Of a DNA stretch of 64,000 nt, positions 9,041 through 19,819 are shown piece by piece (position 1 is the first letter of the stretch; each line of letters starts with the position of its first letter). Under the pieces are notes generated by a model. That model was not told where the DNA came from, did no database searches, and saw only the letters and a program-made list of their open reading frames with translations. The position numbers and the translations under genes were made by a program. The stretch comes from Psychromonas sp. psych-6C06 (lineage in GTDB: Bacteria; Pseudomonadota; Gammaproteobacteria; Enterobacterales; Psychromonadaceae): contig NZ_PIZM01000008.1 in assembly GCF_002835465.1 (NCBI RefSeq), forward strand, positions 124,001 to 188,000, in the 5' to 3' direction.

Positions 9041-9890
9041 ATGAATTGCACAAACAATCAAAAAGAAATCACCATCGGTGTCGACACAGGCAAGTTTCAA
9101 CTCGATATTTATATCAGACCACTCGATATTTACTTTAATGTCTCCAACGATGAAAAAGGCATTAAACATGCGATTGAACAAATCAAACCGCATATGTAAA
9201 AAAGTTCGCATGTACGATAGGCCGTAAAGCCAAGACAGATAAGCTAGATGCTAAGTTAATTGCACATTACGGTGTCGCGATTAAACCACCATTATCAACA
9301 TTGAAACCAGAGAACATGCAGTTGATGAGTGAATTGTTATCACGTAGAAAAAACTCATGACCATGCAAACGATGGAAAAAAACCGTCTTCAGATTATTCC
9401 TAAAGAAATTTCTGGAATAATAAAGCCGATCATCACAGCCATTAAGAATCAAATTGAAAAAGTCGATAATAAACTCAGTAAACTAATTGATAAATATGAT
9501 GAATATAAAGCGAAAAATACCATTATTCAAAGTATGCTAGGCATTGATAATGTGCTTTCTTGTAATCTGCTTAGCGATATGATTCAGCTTGGTTATTTAA
9601 CCAATAAAGAAACAGCACCATTGATTGGCGTTACCCCATTTAATAAAGAAAGTGCTAGCTATGAAGTTCAACGAAATATACTTGTGGACGTGAAAAAATA
9701 CGTACAGGTATGTATATTGCGATGATGTCTGCAATGCAATGTAACCCAGTTTTCAAAGCGACATATCAACGTTTATTAACTGCACGAAAAGCAAAGAAAA
9801 CAGCAATAATTGGTTGTTCGCAAGATGGTTATCATCTTAAACTCGATAGTAAAAGATGGTGTCATGTGGGATCCTAAAGTGAATAAACAT
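9041..9890 (+). pseudogene. Decayed IS110-family transposase
   Basis: Fragments of one IS110-type transposase lie in successive frames. The first, from ATG at 9041, reads KEITIGVDTGKFQLDIYI, including the first RuvC-like catalytic aspartate in GVDTGK, and stops at 9197. A second frame (about 9228-9359) holds TDKLDAKLIAHYG and LKPENMQLMSELLSRR. A third (9357-9725) holds SMLGIDNVLS and ETAPLIGVTPFNKES of the C-terminal transposase domain. A last piece (about 9715-9880) reads MYIAMMSAMQCNP and TYQRLLTARKAKKTAIIG. At least three frameshifts or stops separate them, so the element can no longer move by itself. It is the only insertion-sequence relic I found in the window. Confidence 0.8.
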
Positions 9891-9997
9891 TAGGAATTGA
9901 CACCATAGTTACATGTTATAAGGTTGCGAACTGTTTGCTGACACCTATGAAAATCCGTTGATAAAATTAAACAAGTAAGTAAATGAATAAAGTTCAA

Positions 9998-10714
9998 TTA
10001 CTTGATATTAGTTTCTTCCCATACATGGATCGGAACACTTGTGTGTTTATTACGGATAAATTTAATAGAATTTTGTGATTCTAATTCTGGTGTTATAAAT
10101 AAAAATATATACAACGCGAATGGTTCTTCACGATCGTTAGAAATAAATGGTGTAGCTTCAACAGTAAACGAACCTCTTCCAAGATCATTTTTTTGTATTT
10201 CTATGTATTGATCGTCACTAAAAATTAAGCCATATTCTGCTGATCGGACTGCAATTCTAACAACAGCCTCAGAATCTGTACTTAAACGATAATCAAAGTC
10301 GACGGTGAACGTAGTTAATTCATCTTCTATAGCTTCCTGTGGATAGTTGTACACAATTTCAACGCCATCTTCACACAGAGTTGGCAACTCTGCAGGTTCA
10401 AGTACGAATTTAAGTTCATCGTCTGTACCAATTACCCTCCCATCACTGATTGACAATTGGTATGAATCCTTTACATCTCTGCCATTAATAATCATTTCAT
10501 TACCAACTACACGCGCAAAGTCACCAATAGTCCTCGTATATCCATCAGAAAGAGTACAATCGTAAATTATTATTTCACCTAGATTGGTAATCTCTAGGTA
10601 AGTATCATCAAGTTTCCAAAAGCCGTCATATTTATTACTTTCAGTTTCCGAGCCTGAATTGCAAGCTACTATGAATAAAACAGTTACAAAAATTAAAATA
10701 CTTTTATACATCAT
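9998..10714 (-). CDS. Small lipoprotein of unknown function (cassette gene)
   Basis: I do not recognise the mature domain of this 238-residue protein. The N-terminus MMYKSILIFVTVLFIVACNS is a type II signal peptide with lipobox FIVAC, so the protein is probably acylated at C18 and membrane-anchored. The mature part begins with a short beta-rich module (FWKLDDTYLEITNLGEIIIY) that recalls small lipocalin-like or META-like lipoprotein domains, without a firm match, and a second beta-rich half (about 120-230). Two cysteines, at YDCTL and LPTLCED, could pair. It is followed not by an intact attC but by the IS110 relic, which suggests that the insertion split this cassette from its site. Confidence 0.6.
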   Translation of the reverse strand: MMYKSILIFVTVLFIVACNSGSETESNKYDGFWKLDDTYLEITNLGEIIIYDCTLSDGYTRTIGDFARVVGNEMIINGRDVKDSYQLSISDGRVIGTDDELKFVLEPAELPTLCEDGVEIVYNYPQEAIEDELTTFTVDFDYRLSTDSEAVVRIAVRSAEYGLIFSDDQYIEIQKNDLGRGSFTVEATPFISNDREEPFALYIFLFITPELESQNSIKFIRNKHTSVPIHVWEETNIK

Positions 10715-10837
10715 TCAATTCCATTTTTTACAAAACGTTCGAACCCTGTGAACACTTTATATATTTTTACAATTTAGATATGTTATTGTTATTAAAATAA
10801 CAATAAAGTCATATCGAAACGAAATAAGTAAGAGCAA

Positions 10838-10937
10838 CTTACAACCCTACATAAGCGGACAAAAATTGTTGGCTATAATGTGGGGCGAAGCGAAACATAG
10901 CCAACTGTTTTTATTCCGTTTAAAGTACTTGTAATCA
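10838..10937 (-). repeat. attC-like site between the two lipoprotein cassettes
   Basis: The plus strand shows ACATAAGCGGACAAAAATTG, then GTTGGCTAT (10868-10876) pairing exactly with ATAGCCAAC (10897-10905) across TGGGGCGAAGCG, then TGTTTTTATTCCG, and TACTTGTAATC at the right end. The left box is CAACCCT instead of TAACGCC. Confidence 0.65.
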
Positions 10938-10975
10938 AGCACAGCAATACTTCAAGTTACAATACAAAAAATTAA

Positions 10976-11386
10976 TTAACAAATATCAGAACTCCAAGGT
11001 CCGACCTCTACATCAGATCGACCACCTTTAATGACAATTTTAATTCCAATACCGTTATCCTTTACGAAATTTACTAAATAATCTTCAGTTTCTCCGCACA
11101 GAATATTATATAATCGATTACTTTGATCATTACTAATTGAAACAAAGCCAGGATCAATAGTTTCTTTAAGCTCTAAATACGATCCATCATTAATATATTT
11201 AAGCTCCGTTTTTCCTGTACTGGTTCTTTTTGAAAACTCTTGTCCAATCAGGTATTTTACAGTTTCTGGCTGCAAATTTTTGCCTTGATACGTATAGTCA
11301 GGGTGAGGCGTACTTTGACATGCAGCCAGACTCAACGCACTTGCTAATATAAATATAGATTTACTTTTCACTTCTTTACCTTTCAT
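10976..11386 (-). CDS. Small lipoprotein of unknown function (first visible cassette gene)
   Basis: This protein of about 136 residues has a type II signal peptide: KSKSIFILASALSLAACQS, lipobox LAAC. The mature part (about 115 residues) has one cysteine pair candidate (ILCGE, SDIC at the end) and no fold I can name. The open frame runs 31 codons further upstream, but that stretch reads through the attC-like site and ends before the signal peptide, so I reject it. ATG at 11386 is used here; GTG at 11371 is an equally good choice because AAAGG lies eight bases upstream of it and it starts right at the signal peptide. Confidence 0.62.
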   Translation of the reverse strand: MKGKEVKSKSIFILASALSLAACQSTPHPDYTYQGKNLQPETVKYLIGQEFSKRTSTGKTELKYINDGSYLELKETIDPGFVSISNDQSNRLYNILCGETEDYLVNFVKDNGIGIKIVIKGGRSDVEVGPWSSDIC

Positions 11387-11415
11387 ATAGATACATACAT
11401 TAAAATATTGTTTGC

Positions 11416-11510
11416 TAGCGCCCACATAAGCGGACAAAAATTGTTGGTTATAATTTTGTGAGGAACGAACAATAGTCAACTGTTTTTGTTACGTTTAAAG
11501 CGCTTGTTAA
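11416..11510 (-). repeat. attC-like site at the right end of the cassette cluster
   Basis: The plus strand reads GCTAGCGCCCACATAAGCGG at the left end, GTTGGTTATAATTTTGTGAGG in the centre region (GTTGGTTATAAT then TTTGTGAGG), ATAGTCAACTGTTTTTGTTACG after it, written as ATAGTCAAC and TGTTTTTGTTACG, and AAAGCGCTTGTTAATTG at the right end. The right CTTGTTA box is well kept. Confidence 0.68.
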
Positions 11511-11512
11511 TT

Positions 11513-11749
11513 GTGTTTGGCTGTAATAATAACCTAATGAAAAAGATAACCAAAAGAAAATAAATTTCTAGTAACCTATTGAAAAACTTGTAATCAATTC
11601 AACTAAACAGCACTCTCGTGATGACTGTTGTGGCCAAGTAATTTTGGCCACAAATTTAGAGTTACTAATCAATACACTCTATCTCGTAATGTGCCCAAAA
11701 GTGAGACTGAGCGCTTTAAATTAGCTCGAGAAATGACATATCTAATCGT
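11513..11749. other. Spacer between cassette cluster and serS, no gene
   Basis: No convincing frame is visible. A 9-bp perfect hairpin (TGTGGCCAA/TTGGCCACA, loop GTAATT, 11629-11652) lies in it without a T run. If an attI or an earlier cassette once stood here, it is not recognisable. Confidence 0.4.
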
Positions 11750-11776
11750 AAAAAAGAGCCAATAGGCTCTTTTTTA
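11750..11776 (-). terminator. Rho-independent terminator of serS
   Basis: AAAAAAGAGCC pairs with GGCTCTTTTTT around a four-base loop, 42 bases past the serS stop. The A and T flanks would make it work in both directions. Confidence 0.88.
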
Positions 11777-11817
11777 GTCTGTCTGATAAACGACAGCTAA
11801 GGACTAACAGTTTGGTG

Positions 11818-13113
<1,296 letters not shown>

Positions 13114-13500
13114 CTAACTCTTTAAAACTAATAATGTGCCAATGTAGGCAGCTAAAATACAAACAACAACATTTAATGCGACGTTTAGCATCGCTTTTAA
13201 TAGATCGCCCTGTTGAATCAACAATAGGTTATCCATCGAAAATGTTGAAAATGTGGTTAATGCCCCTAAGAATCCCACGCCAATGAGTGGCCACCAAGGA
13301 GAAGAGGTAATTGTTTCTTGTTGTACTAACTGAAAAATCGTTCCCATGATCAGAGAGCCCAATACATTAACGGCAAGTGTAGCAAATGGAAAACCTTTTC
13401 CAAAGAGGCTTATCATGCCTAGGCCAATTAAATAACGTAACGTTGCACCAAAAGCGCCACCCATAGCCACTAGGGTAATATTGATTACTATATTATTCAT
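13114..13500 (-). CDS. crcB: Fluoride ion channel CrcB/Fluc
   Basis: This small membrane protein of 128 residues has four hydrophobic helices and exports fluoride as a dual-topology dimer. Family motifs are [13 protein letters not shown] near the N-terminus, the [12 protein letters not shown] segment carrying the pore Asn, and [16 protein letters not shown], which holds the phenylalanine and serine/threonine residues of the fluoride path and Na+ site. The frame opens at a GTG at 13515, but ATG at 13500 gives the usual family length and was chosen; it lies inside the end of rarA, so the two are translationally coupled. No fluoride riboswitch was recognised upstream, which is unsurprising for an internal operon gene. 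Confidence 0.92.
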   Translation of the reverse strand: MNNIVINITLVAMGGAFGATLRYLIGLGMISLFGKGFPFATLAVNVLGSLIMGTIFQLVQQETITSSPWWPLIGVGFLGALTTFSTFSMDNLLLIQQGDLLKAMLNVALNVVVCILAAYIGTLLVLKS

Positions 13501-14812
13501 ATCGCTTATTATCACTCTGTAAATTTAGCTGTTTTAGATAGTCCAATTTAGTACTAATCTGTTTTTCGAAACCACGATCCGTGGGATAATAAAAAACTTC
13601 ATTTTTTAATGCTTCAGGCAAATAAACATCACCAGCTGCAAAAGCACCCAATTCATCATGCGCATAACGATAACCTTGGTTATGGCCTAAATCTTTCATG
13701 AGTTGTGTCGGCGCATTTCTGAGATGCATTGGCACGTCGAAATCAGGAAAGTCGCTAACGATCTGTTTTGCTTTAGCAAATGCTGTATATACTGCGTTGC
13801 TTTTCGGCGCAGCCGCACAATATACAATCGCTTGTGCAATGGCACGTTCACCTTCATAGGGGCCAACACGACTAAAACAATCCCAAGCGTTAATTGCTAT
13901 TTGCATCGCTCTTGGGTCTGCATTGCCAATATCTTCCGAAGCAATGGCTAATAATCTTCTTGCGACATAAAGCGGATCGCAACCGCCTGCTAACATTCTT
14001 GCAAACCAATATAAGGATGCATCGACATCGGAACCTCGCACCGATTTATGAAACGCAGATATTAAATCGTAAAACAGATCGCCTTTATTATCAAAGCTCA
14101 CCCCTTCTCGACCTGCAATTTCCATCAATAACTCTAAAGTGATCAAGCCATCGTTCGCCATATCGCTAAGTAACTCGAGGTAGTTAAGTGACTTACGCGC
14201 ATCACCTTGCACTAAACTGGCTAGCTTTTGTTTAACACCATCTTCAAATCGAATCAGCTTATCTACTAAGCCATCTGGAGAATCACATGCTTGATCAATC
14301 ACTAACTCTACTTCACTGTCTGTAAGTTTTTTTAAAAGATAAACGCGCGCTCTTGATAGCAGTGCATTATTTAATTCAAAAGAGGGATTTTCCGTTGTAG
14401 CACCAACAAATAAAATGGTGCCATCTTCAATAAAAGGTAAGAAAGCATCCTGCTGGCTTTTATTGAAGCGATGTACTTCGTCAACAAACAGTAATGTTCG
14501 CATGCCCGAGGCTTGATTCTGTTTCGCAACTTCTATAGCTGCTCGTATCTCTTTAATGCCCGATGTCACTGCCGAAAGGCGCTCAACATGGGCTTGGCAA
14601 TAAGTCGCAATTAATTCAGCGAGTGTGGTTTTTCCTGTTCCCGGTGGCCCCCATAAAATCATAGAGTGAGCAGCGCCAGCTTCTAAAGCTTTACGCAGTG
14701 GTTTACCTTCACCAACGATATGTGATTGACCAATATATTGTGCAAAACCTTTAGGACGCATACGCGCAGCTAATGGCTGAAACTCATTATTGAGTTCAAA
14801 AAGATCACGCAT
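13493..14812 (-). CDS. rarA: Replication-associated recombination protein A (AAA+ ATPase)
   Basis: This 439-residue AAA+ ATPase acts at stalled replication forks and resembles the clamp-loader family. Walker A is [10 protein letters not shown] (about 55-64), Walker B is [12 protein letters not shown] (about 107-118), and sensor 1 is [12 protein letters not shown]. The C-terminal part contains the MgsA/RarA tetramerisation region with [17 protein letters not shown]. Its start shares one base with the lolA stop (TAATG), and its end overlaps crcB by eight bases. The order ftsK-lolA-rarA-serS is conserved across gammaproteobacteria, which supports the call. Confidence 0.96.
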   Translation of the reverse strand: MRDLFELNNEFQPLAARMRPKGFAQYIGQSHIVGEGKPLRKALEAGAAHSMILWGPPGTGKTTLAELIATYCQAHVERLSAVTSGIKEIRAAIEVAKQNQASGMRTLLFVDEVHRFNKSQQDAFLPFIEDGTILFVGATTENPSFELNNALLSRARVYLLKKLTDSEVELVIDQACDSPDGLVDKLIRFEDGVKQKLASLVQGDARKSLNYLELLSDMANDGLITLELLMEIAGREGVSFDNKGDLFYDLISAFHKSVRGSDVDASLYWFARMLAGGCDPLYVARRLLAIASEDIGNADPRAMQIAINAWDCFSRVGPYEGERAIAQAIVYCAAAPKSNAVYTAFAKAKQIVSDFPDFDVPMHLRNAPTQLMKDLGHNQGYRYAHDELGAFAAGDVYLPEALKNEVFYYPTDRGFEKQISTKLDYLKQLNLQSDNKRYE

Positions 14813-15420
14813 TAACGTTGGTCATCCACTTCAACACCTGCCGGAATTTGAAAATTGAAAAGGCTATTATCTACTGTTTTTTTAGACGCTTTGTGTACTA
14901 ATGAAAACGTACTTCGTTGCCCCTGTTCATCAATAACAATAAACTGCTTAATGTTATTGTTGCCATCAAACTCGAAGATAAAAGTTGTTAATTGGTCAGC
15001 AATTGGATTAATAACTGTAAATAGTTTTCCCTTATTGTTAACCTCATAGTTAGCCCACTGTTTTTCATCTGCGCCAGCTAATAATGCAAAAGGCGTATTG
15101 TCGATTGCATCACTGAAATTTATCAAGGTAACTTGTTCGATAAAGGGGCTGTAATACCAAATCGTTTTACCATTTGAAACGATTAACTCCTCTTCTGGAG
15201 AGGTTATTTTCCAATGAAACTTGCCAGGACGCAAAATCGTCATTTCACCGCTACTTTCGTTTAATAGTTTCCCTTCTGCACTAGAAACTTTTTGTACAAA
15301 AGAGGCATTAATTTGATCAAATAGTGCAAGCTTTTCTTTCAATTCTTTCGCTTCAACTGACAGTGCATGTGCAGTGCATGTACTAAGTACGAGAAACAGC
15401 GTTAATAGCGTTTTTTTCAT
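14812..15420 (-). CDS. lolA: Outer-membrane lipoprotein carrier LolA
   Basis: This 202-residue periplasmic chaperone ferries lipoproteins from LolCDE to LolB. The N-terminal [19 protein letters not shown] is a cleavable Sec signal peptide. The mature part carries family features: [29 protein letters not shown], and [11 protein letters not shown], which form strands of the open beta-barrel. The length equals that of E. coli LolA (203). It begins two bases after the ftsK stop and overlaps rarA by one base, so it sits in the same transcript. Confidence 0.95.
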   Translation of the reverse strand: MKKTLLTLFLVLSTCTAHALSVEAKELKEKLALFDQINASFVQKVSSAEGKLLNESSGEMTILRPGKFHWKITSPEEELIVSNGKTIWYYSPFIEQVTLINFSDAIDNTPFALLAGADEKQWANYEVNNKGKLFTVINPIADQLTTFIFEFDGNNNIKQFIVIDEQGQRSTFSLVHKASKKTVDNSLFNFQIPAGVEVDDQR

Positions 15421-15422
15421 TT

Positions 15423-17921
15423 TTAATCCTTAACTGGGGGAGGCGCTAATACATCTCTACTGCTGTTAGCACCAGAAGGCGCACTTATGACACCTTGCGC
15501 TTGTAATTGGTCGACTAATCGCGCTGAACGGTTATAGCCAATTCTAAACTTACGTTGAATACTTGAAATTGATACTTTACGTGTTTCCGTAATAAATGCG
15601 ACAACTTCATCAAATAATGCATCAATCTCATTGTCCCCTTCAGCCTCTTCACCCGGCAAAATACTATCTAAGCTCATATCATCACTTAATATGTCTTGAA
15701 TATAATTAGGCTCTCCGCGTTTTTTCCAGTCGGCAACAACTTTATGTACTTCATGATCATCCACAAATGCGCCATGTACACGCGCAGGTATACCAGTACC
15801 TGGAGGTAGATAAAGCATATCACCGTGTCCAAGTAGTGTTTCTGCACCTTGCATACCAAGAATGGTACGAGAATCAATTTTACTTGAAACTTGAAAGGCG
15901 ATACGGGTGGGAATATTCGCTTTGATCAAACCGGTAATTACGTCCACCGATGGGCGCTGTGTTGCTAATATTAAATGAATACCAGCGGCACGCGCTTTTT
16001 GGGCGATACGGGTAATAAGCTCTTCACACTTTTTGCCAACAATCATCATCATATCGGCAAACTCATCAACAACCACAACGATGTTTGGTAGCTTTTCAAG
16101 ATAAGGTGCGGTTTCATCCATGCTATCACCCTCTTTCCAGATAGGGTCAACTAATGGCTCACCAGCTTCAATCCCTGCTTTCACTTTTGCGTTGTATCCA
16201 GCCAATGTTCGAACACCTACTGCAGAAAGTAATTTATAGCGACGTTCCATTTCACCAACACACCAACGAAGTGCATTAGCGGCTTCTTTCATGTCGGTAA
16301 CCACTTCTGTTAACAAGTGTGGGATCCCTTCATAAACACTTAATTCAAGCATTTTAGGGTCAATTAATATCATGCGTACATCTTCAGGTGCAGACTTATA
16401 AAGCAAGCTCACCAGCATACAGTTCACACCAACAGATTTACCTGAACCCGTTGTACCTGCCACTAATAGATGTGGCATCTTCCCAAGATCAACCACCACA
16501 GGCTCACCAGAGATATCTGCGCCTAACACCATCGAAAGTGGTGATTTTGCATCCATGAATGTTTGGCAGCCCATTACTTGCGAGGCATAAACGGTTTCAC
16601 GATGTTTATTTGGAAGCTCTAGTGCAATAACAGCTTTACCCGGAATCTGATCTACAACACGCACACTCATGGCAGATAATGCACGTGCTAAATCTTTTTC
16701 AAGACTGGTGACAGTACTTACTTTCATACCTGGTGAAAGCGCAAGCTCAAAGCGGGTGATCACAGGTCCAGGTAATACATTAACCACTTCAGCTTTGATT
16801 TTAAACTCTAATAGTTTACTTTCAACTAAACGCGCTGCAGTTTGTAAATCTTCTTCAGATACTGGATGTGCTTTCTTATTTGGGCGGTCAAGCAAGTCAA
16901 TACTCGGGAATGGCGCCATATTCTCATCAATTTTACGCTTAATGGTCGGCCTTGCATGTTCAGGTAGGTGTGAAAAATCAGGAATAATTTCAGGCTCATC
17001 TGATTCGGTTTCCATGAAACTGATTTCATTAATAGCATCATCAAACGGCGCATCAAATTGATCTTTTGGTGTATCAATTTCAACACTATTCTCCCCGAAC
17101 ACAAAATCTTCAACTTCAGCGATATCAATATCAGTAAAGGGAACTTGCTCAAATTCTTCTTCAATCACAGGTTCAATATCTGTTGGTTGTTGAACTGATT
17201 TGCGTAACTTGGATTTTTTAGCGACACTTTTGGTCGTATTTTTACGTTCATTTAACTCAGCTTGTAATGATTTTTCTTCACTTCTTAATTGCACCCGCTT
17301 GTCGTTCCACGCTTTTATCGCACTAGGTAATGCAATAAGTTGATTGATCATATGTATAGTTAACTCGCCTAAGCCATCAACTAAACGTAACCATGAAAAA
17401 CCAAACAATAAGGTAATACCTGAGATGAGCAAGGTAAGTAAAATTAAATTAACGGCTAGTAAACTAAAGAAACCCAACATGCTTTGCGCGATGACATCGC
17501 CAATTAGGCCACCTGAAGGATAATAGTGAAAATCATTAAAGTTCAATGATGCTAAACCGGAAAGACTAAATACGGTGAAAATGAAGCCAATAATACGAAG
17601 GCTTAAATTAAGGTAATCAATGTCTAAACTGAACTTAGGCTTCCAAAATAATAGCCAAGCTAACACAGAAACAATCAAAGGAATGAGGTAAGCAAGTAGT
17701 CCGAAGGCATAAAAAAGTACATCAGCTGTCCAAGCGCCAACACGACCACCTGCATTTTGAATTTCAGCGACCCACTGCTGTTGTGACCAACTAGGGTCTA
17801 CTGGAGAGAAGGAGAGCAGTGATATAGATACAAATACAGCACAGAAAAGGGTCATTATGACCCCTACTTCAAACAATTTCTGAACACCAGATAGATGGTT
17901 AATCATATTTTTTTTAAGCAA
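15423..17921 (-). CDS. ftsK: DNA translocase FtsK
   Basis: This DNA pump of about 832 residues couples chromosome dimer resolution to division. Four hydrophobic helices (about 20-210) form the septal membrane domain. A short acidic linker follows, much shorter than in E. coli (1329 residues), as is normal in this group. The motor has Walker [13 protein letters not shown] and Walker [14 protein letters not shown]. The C-terminal gamma winged helix ([19 protein letters not shown]) reads KOPS. The frame opens at TTG 17933. I prefer TTG 17921, which gives [12 protein letters not shown] and has GAGG at the right distance; ATG 17906 is possible. fadR ends 27 bases upstream. Confidence 0.95.
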   Translation of the reverse strand: MLKKNMINHLSGVQKLFEVGVIMTLFCAVFVSISLLSFSPVDPSWSQQQWVAEIQNAGGRVGAWTADVLFYAFGLLAYLIPLIVSVLAWLLFWKPKFSLDIDYLNLSLRIIGFIFTVFSLSGLASLNFNDFHYYPSGGLIGDVIAQSMLGFFSLLAVNLILLTLLISGITLLFGFSWLRLVDGLGELTIHMINQLIALPSAIKAWNDKRVQLRSEEKSLQAELNERKNTTKSVAKKSKLRKSVQQPTDIEPVIEEEFEQVPFTDIDIAEVEDFVFGENSVEIDTPKDQFDAPFDDAINEISFMETESDEPEIIPDFSHLPEHARPTIKRKIDENMAPFPSIDLLDRPNKKAHPVSEEDLQTAARLVESKLLEFKIKAEVVNVLPGPVITRFELALSPGMKVSTVTSLEKDLARALSAMSVRVVDQIPGKAVIALELPNKHRETVYASQVMGCQTFMDAKSPLSMVLGADISGEPVVVDLGKMPHLLVAGTTGSGKSVGVNCMLVSLLYKSAPEDVRMILIDPKMLELSVYEGIPHLLTEVVTDMKEAANALRWCVGEMERRYKLLSAVGVRTLAGYNAKVKAGIEAGEPLVDPIWKEGDSMDETAPYLEKLPNIVVVVDEFADMMMIVGKKCEELITRIAQKARAAGIHLILATQRPSVDVITGLIKANIPTRIAFQVSSKIDSRTILGMQGAETLLGHGDMLYLPPGTGIPARVHGAFVDDHEVHKVVADWKKRGEPNYIQDILSDDMSLDSILPGEEAEGDNEIDALFDEVVAFITETRKVSISSIQRKFRIGYNRSARLVDQLQAQGVISAPSGANSSRDVLAPPPVKD

Positions 17922-17948
17922 AACAAACCTCAAATAGGGGATATAAAT

Positions 17949-18659
17949 TTAATCAAGAAAATCAGCAGGTAGTTGATGTCGTAAGCGTAACCATATTTTA
18001 CCGCTGGCAAAAGCAGAATCTCGCACTGTTTGCATAATTTGTTGTGACTCACCTTTTTCAAGCACCGATTTTATATCTTCATAAAAGTTAAGGGCAATTG
18101 AACGAGCTTCACTGTTAGAGAAGTAAAAAATACCAACCTTACGATAAAGATCCTGTAAACCATTTAGAATAAGTACATATATCATGTTGTTCGAGGACAC
18201 TGCGACTTGATGATAAAAACGGTAATCAAACTCTGTAAACTCTTCACTACTCGCATCAATAGAAGGAGTATTCGCTAAAAACTTCAATACGGATTGATTA
18301 TTATGTTTAGCGGCCATACGCAAGATAATAGCGCTGATATTGGTACGCACGGACATGAGTTGGTCAATAAAGTCAGATCGTCTGTTAACATCTAAACGGG
18401 TTAAAGTACTTAGAATATTTAGGCCAGATGTTTCCCAAAAATCATTTACTTTAGTCGGTTTTCCATGGCGTATAGTTATCCAGCCGTCCTTTGATAAACG
18501 TTGCAAAACTTCACGTAACGTGGTGCGTGTTACGCCAATTTTATCGGCAAGAAAGCGTTCAGCCGGCAGCTCCGAGTTAATTGCGATGGTGCCATTCCAG
18601 ATCGATTCAATCAGATATTGCTCAGCCACATCTGCTGGCCCTTTCGCTTTCATAATCAT
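17949..18659 (-). CDS. fadR: Fatty acid metabolism regulator FadR (GntR family)
   Basis: This 236-residue acyl-CoA-responsive regulator represses beta-oxidation and activates unsaturated fatty acid synthesis in enterobacteria. The N-terminal winged helix (about 1-72) closely follows E. coli FadR: KAKGPADVAEQYLIESIWNG, LPAERFLADKIGVTRTTLRE, DGWITIRHGKPTKVNDFWET. The all-helical acyl-CoA-binding domain (about 80-236) follows, with SVRTNIS and YFSNSEARSIALNFY conserved. It stands directly before ftsK and divergent from dsbB; in Vibrio and enterobacteria nhaB usually sits between fadR and dsbB and is absent here. A role in controlling the pfa genes 7 kb away is possible but only an inference. Confidence 0.94.
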   Translation of the reverse strand: MIMKAKGPADVAEQYLIESIWNGTIAINSELPAERFLADKIGVTRTTLREVLQRLSKDGWITIRHGKPTKVNDFWETSGLNILSTLTRLDVNRRSDFIDQLMSVRTNISAIILRMAAKHNNQSVLKFLANTPSIDASSEEFTEFDYRFYHQVAVSSNNMIYVLILNGLQDLYRKVGIFYFSNSEARSIALNFYEDIKSVLEKGESQQIMQTVRDSAFASGKIWLRLRHQLPADFLD

Positions 18660-18876
18660 CGCTTGTTATACCTACTTTATTATTATACTGCTTTAATGAT
18701 ACCACAGTCAGTCTGAGCCAAAACATGATATGTTTCAATGACAAATATACAAATGTGATTATCTTCACATTGATTTTTGTAAACTTCATAAAGTACAGTG
18801 TTAAAAACATTAAGGTTTGAAATGTATAGCCCCTTAGTGGTACAAATAGGTCTATCAACAATTCAAGGAATTAATT

Positions 18877-19389
18877 GTGTTATCTACCTTAAAAAATCTA
18901 TCTACCCAGCGCTGGCCTTGGTTATTACTCGCATTTAGTGCACTTGTATTAGAATTATGCGCACTTTATTTCCAACATGTTATGAAACTAGAGCCCTGTG
19001 TCATGTGTGTTTATGAACGCATTACCATGATGGGTATATTAATAGCAGGTTTAATTGGGGCAATTGGCCCACAACAACTCATGATCCGTTTACTTGCCTT
19101 TGCAGTATGGGGTGTTAGTGCCGTATGGGGATTAGCGCTTGCCGTTGAGCATGTCGGCTATCAGATGAATCCTTCCCCTTTTGCTACCTGTGACTTTTTC
19201 CCTAACTTTCCTAGCTGGGCTCCGTTACATGAATGGCTTCCGTGGTTATTTAACCCAACCGGCGATTGTGCCGATATCGTGTGGCAATTTTTAGGTTACT
19301 CTATGCCACAGTGGTTAATTGTCAGCTTTGCAGTTTATTGTGCACTATTTGTGGTGATTGCAGTCACTGCCCTATTGCCTAAAAAGTAA
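18877..19389 (+). CDS. dsbB: Disulfide bond formation protein B
   Basis: This 170-residue inner-membrane quinone reductase reoxidises DsbA. Four hydrophobic helices are visible (about 14-33, 47-64, 69-88, 143-164). The first periplasmic loop holds the CVMC pair (C41, C44), and the second loop holds C105 and C131, exactly the two redox pairs required for the relay. ERIT after the first pair is typical. The start is GTG at 18877, supported by CAAGGAA a few bases upstream. It is transcribed away from fadR and ends in a strong terminator. Confidence 0.95.
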   Translation: MLSTLKNLSTQRWPWLLLAFSALVLELCALYFQHVMKLEPCVMCVYERITMMGILIAGLIGAIGPQQLMIRLLAFAVWGVSAVWGLALAVEHVGYQMNPSPFATCDFFPNFPSWAPLHEWLPWLFNPTGDCADIVWQFLGYSMPQWLIVSFAVYCALFVVIAVTALLPKK

Positions 19390-19407
19390 TTAATTATTCT
19401 CGGCAAT

Positions 19408-19438
19408 AAAAAAGGTAGCAATAATTTGCTACCTTTTT
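19408..19438 (+). terminator. Rho-independent terminator of dsbB
   Basis: AAAAAAGGTAGCA pairs with TGCTACCTTTTTT around a short AT loop, 19 bases after the dsbB stop, and runs straight into T residues. Confidence 0.92.
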
Positions 19439-19471
19439 TGTTTGTGCGATTTATTTCGTTTACGAGTCATT

Positions 19472-19631
19472 ATACCAATTCCGTTAATATAGTGATCAAA
19501 TATTACCTAGGAAAAAGGAGTTAGTTCAAGGCGAAAATTGATGCAAATGGTTGTTCCCTTTACGAAATTTTCAACCTGAAATAGCTTCTTTTAACCAGTA
19601 AGATTGATCAGTTATTTAGTGGATTTGGTAT
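19472..19631 (+). repeat. MITE-like repeat, copy A (160 bp)
   Basis: The element begins ATACCAATTCC and ends GGATTTGGTAT, an imperfect 11-bp terminal inverted repeat. By eye it is nearly identical, in inverted orientation, to 57909-58068, and it is related to 51668-51829. It has no coding capacity. Its right end touches the stop codon of the YjfB-like gene at 19631-19633, so the insertion may have supplied that gene's end. Confidence 0.8.
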
Positions 19632-19819
19632 TAAACCTGAATATCGATATGTTTACCTTTACCGTCAGGGCTTTCCACTGGCGCAACCGATTGCAATAAC
19701 TGCATTGTTTGTTGCTCTGTTTGTTCATTGTTGGTTTTCATCAAATGTACATTCACTTTTTCAAGTGTATTAACTTTAGCTTGATGACTCATCACTGAAC
19801 CTACCACACTCATATCCAT
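19631..19819 (-). CDS. YjfB-family small protein (putative motility-associated)
   Basis: This 62-residue soluble protein begins MDMSVVGSVMSHQAKVNTLE and has a central MKTNNEQTEQQTMQLLQSVA. That pattern (MD-x-S start, central helix with QA/QQ repeats, QLLQ, and a short IDIxV end) resembles the YjfB family of putative motility proteins, whose function is not known. A strong SD, AAGGAGG, lies at the right distance before the ATG, so I believe the gene is expressed. No flagellar gene is in the window apart from a chemoreceptor 2.6 kb away. The family call is moderate; the reality of the gene is better supported. Confidence 0.6.
   Translation of the reverse strand: MDMSVVGSVMSHQAKVNTLEKVNVHLMKTNNEQTEQQTMQLLQSVAPVESPDGKGKHIDIQV

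Larger units (their letters stand above)
6249..11512 (-). mobile_element. Cluster of gene cassettes with attC-like sites, no integrase (CALIN)
   Basis: Between trxB and serS lie five small unrelated genes, all on the minus strand, separated by recurring 80-100 bp imperfect palindromes. Each palindrome, on the plus strand, starts with a TAACGCC-like box, contains AAGCGGACAAAAA (in the better-preserved copies), a GGCTATAAT...GCGAAG centre and CAACTGTTTTT, and ends in a CTTGTTA-like box. Read on the minus strand this is the form of integron attC sites (RYYYAAC ... GTTRRRY). One small gene per site, each followed by its site, and mixed accessory functions fit a cassette array. No integron integrase is present between trxB and serS, so this is an orphan cluster or one whose integrase lies elsewhere. 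An IS110-type relic is inserted in it. Confidence 0.72.

Noticed and set aside
11629-11652. Perfect 9-bp hairpin TGTGGCCAA/TTGGCCACA as an attI or terminator
   Set aside because: No T run, no integrase nearby and no GTTRRRY box; only a hairpin can be stated.
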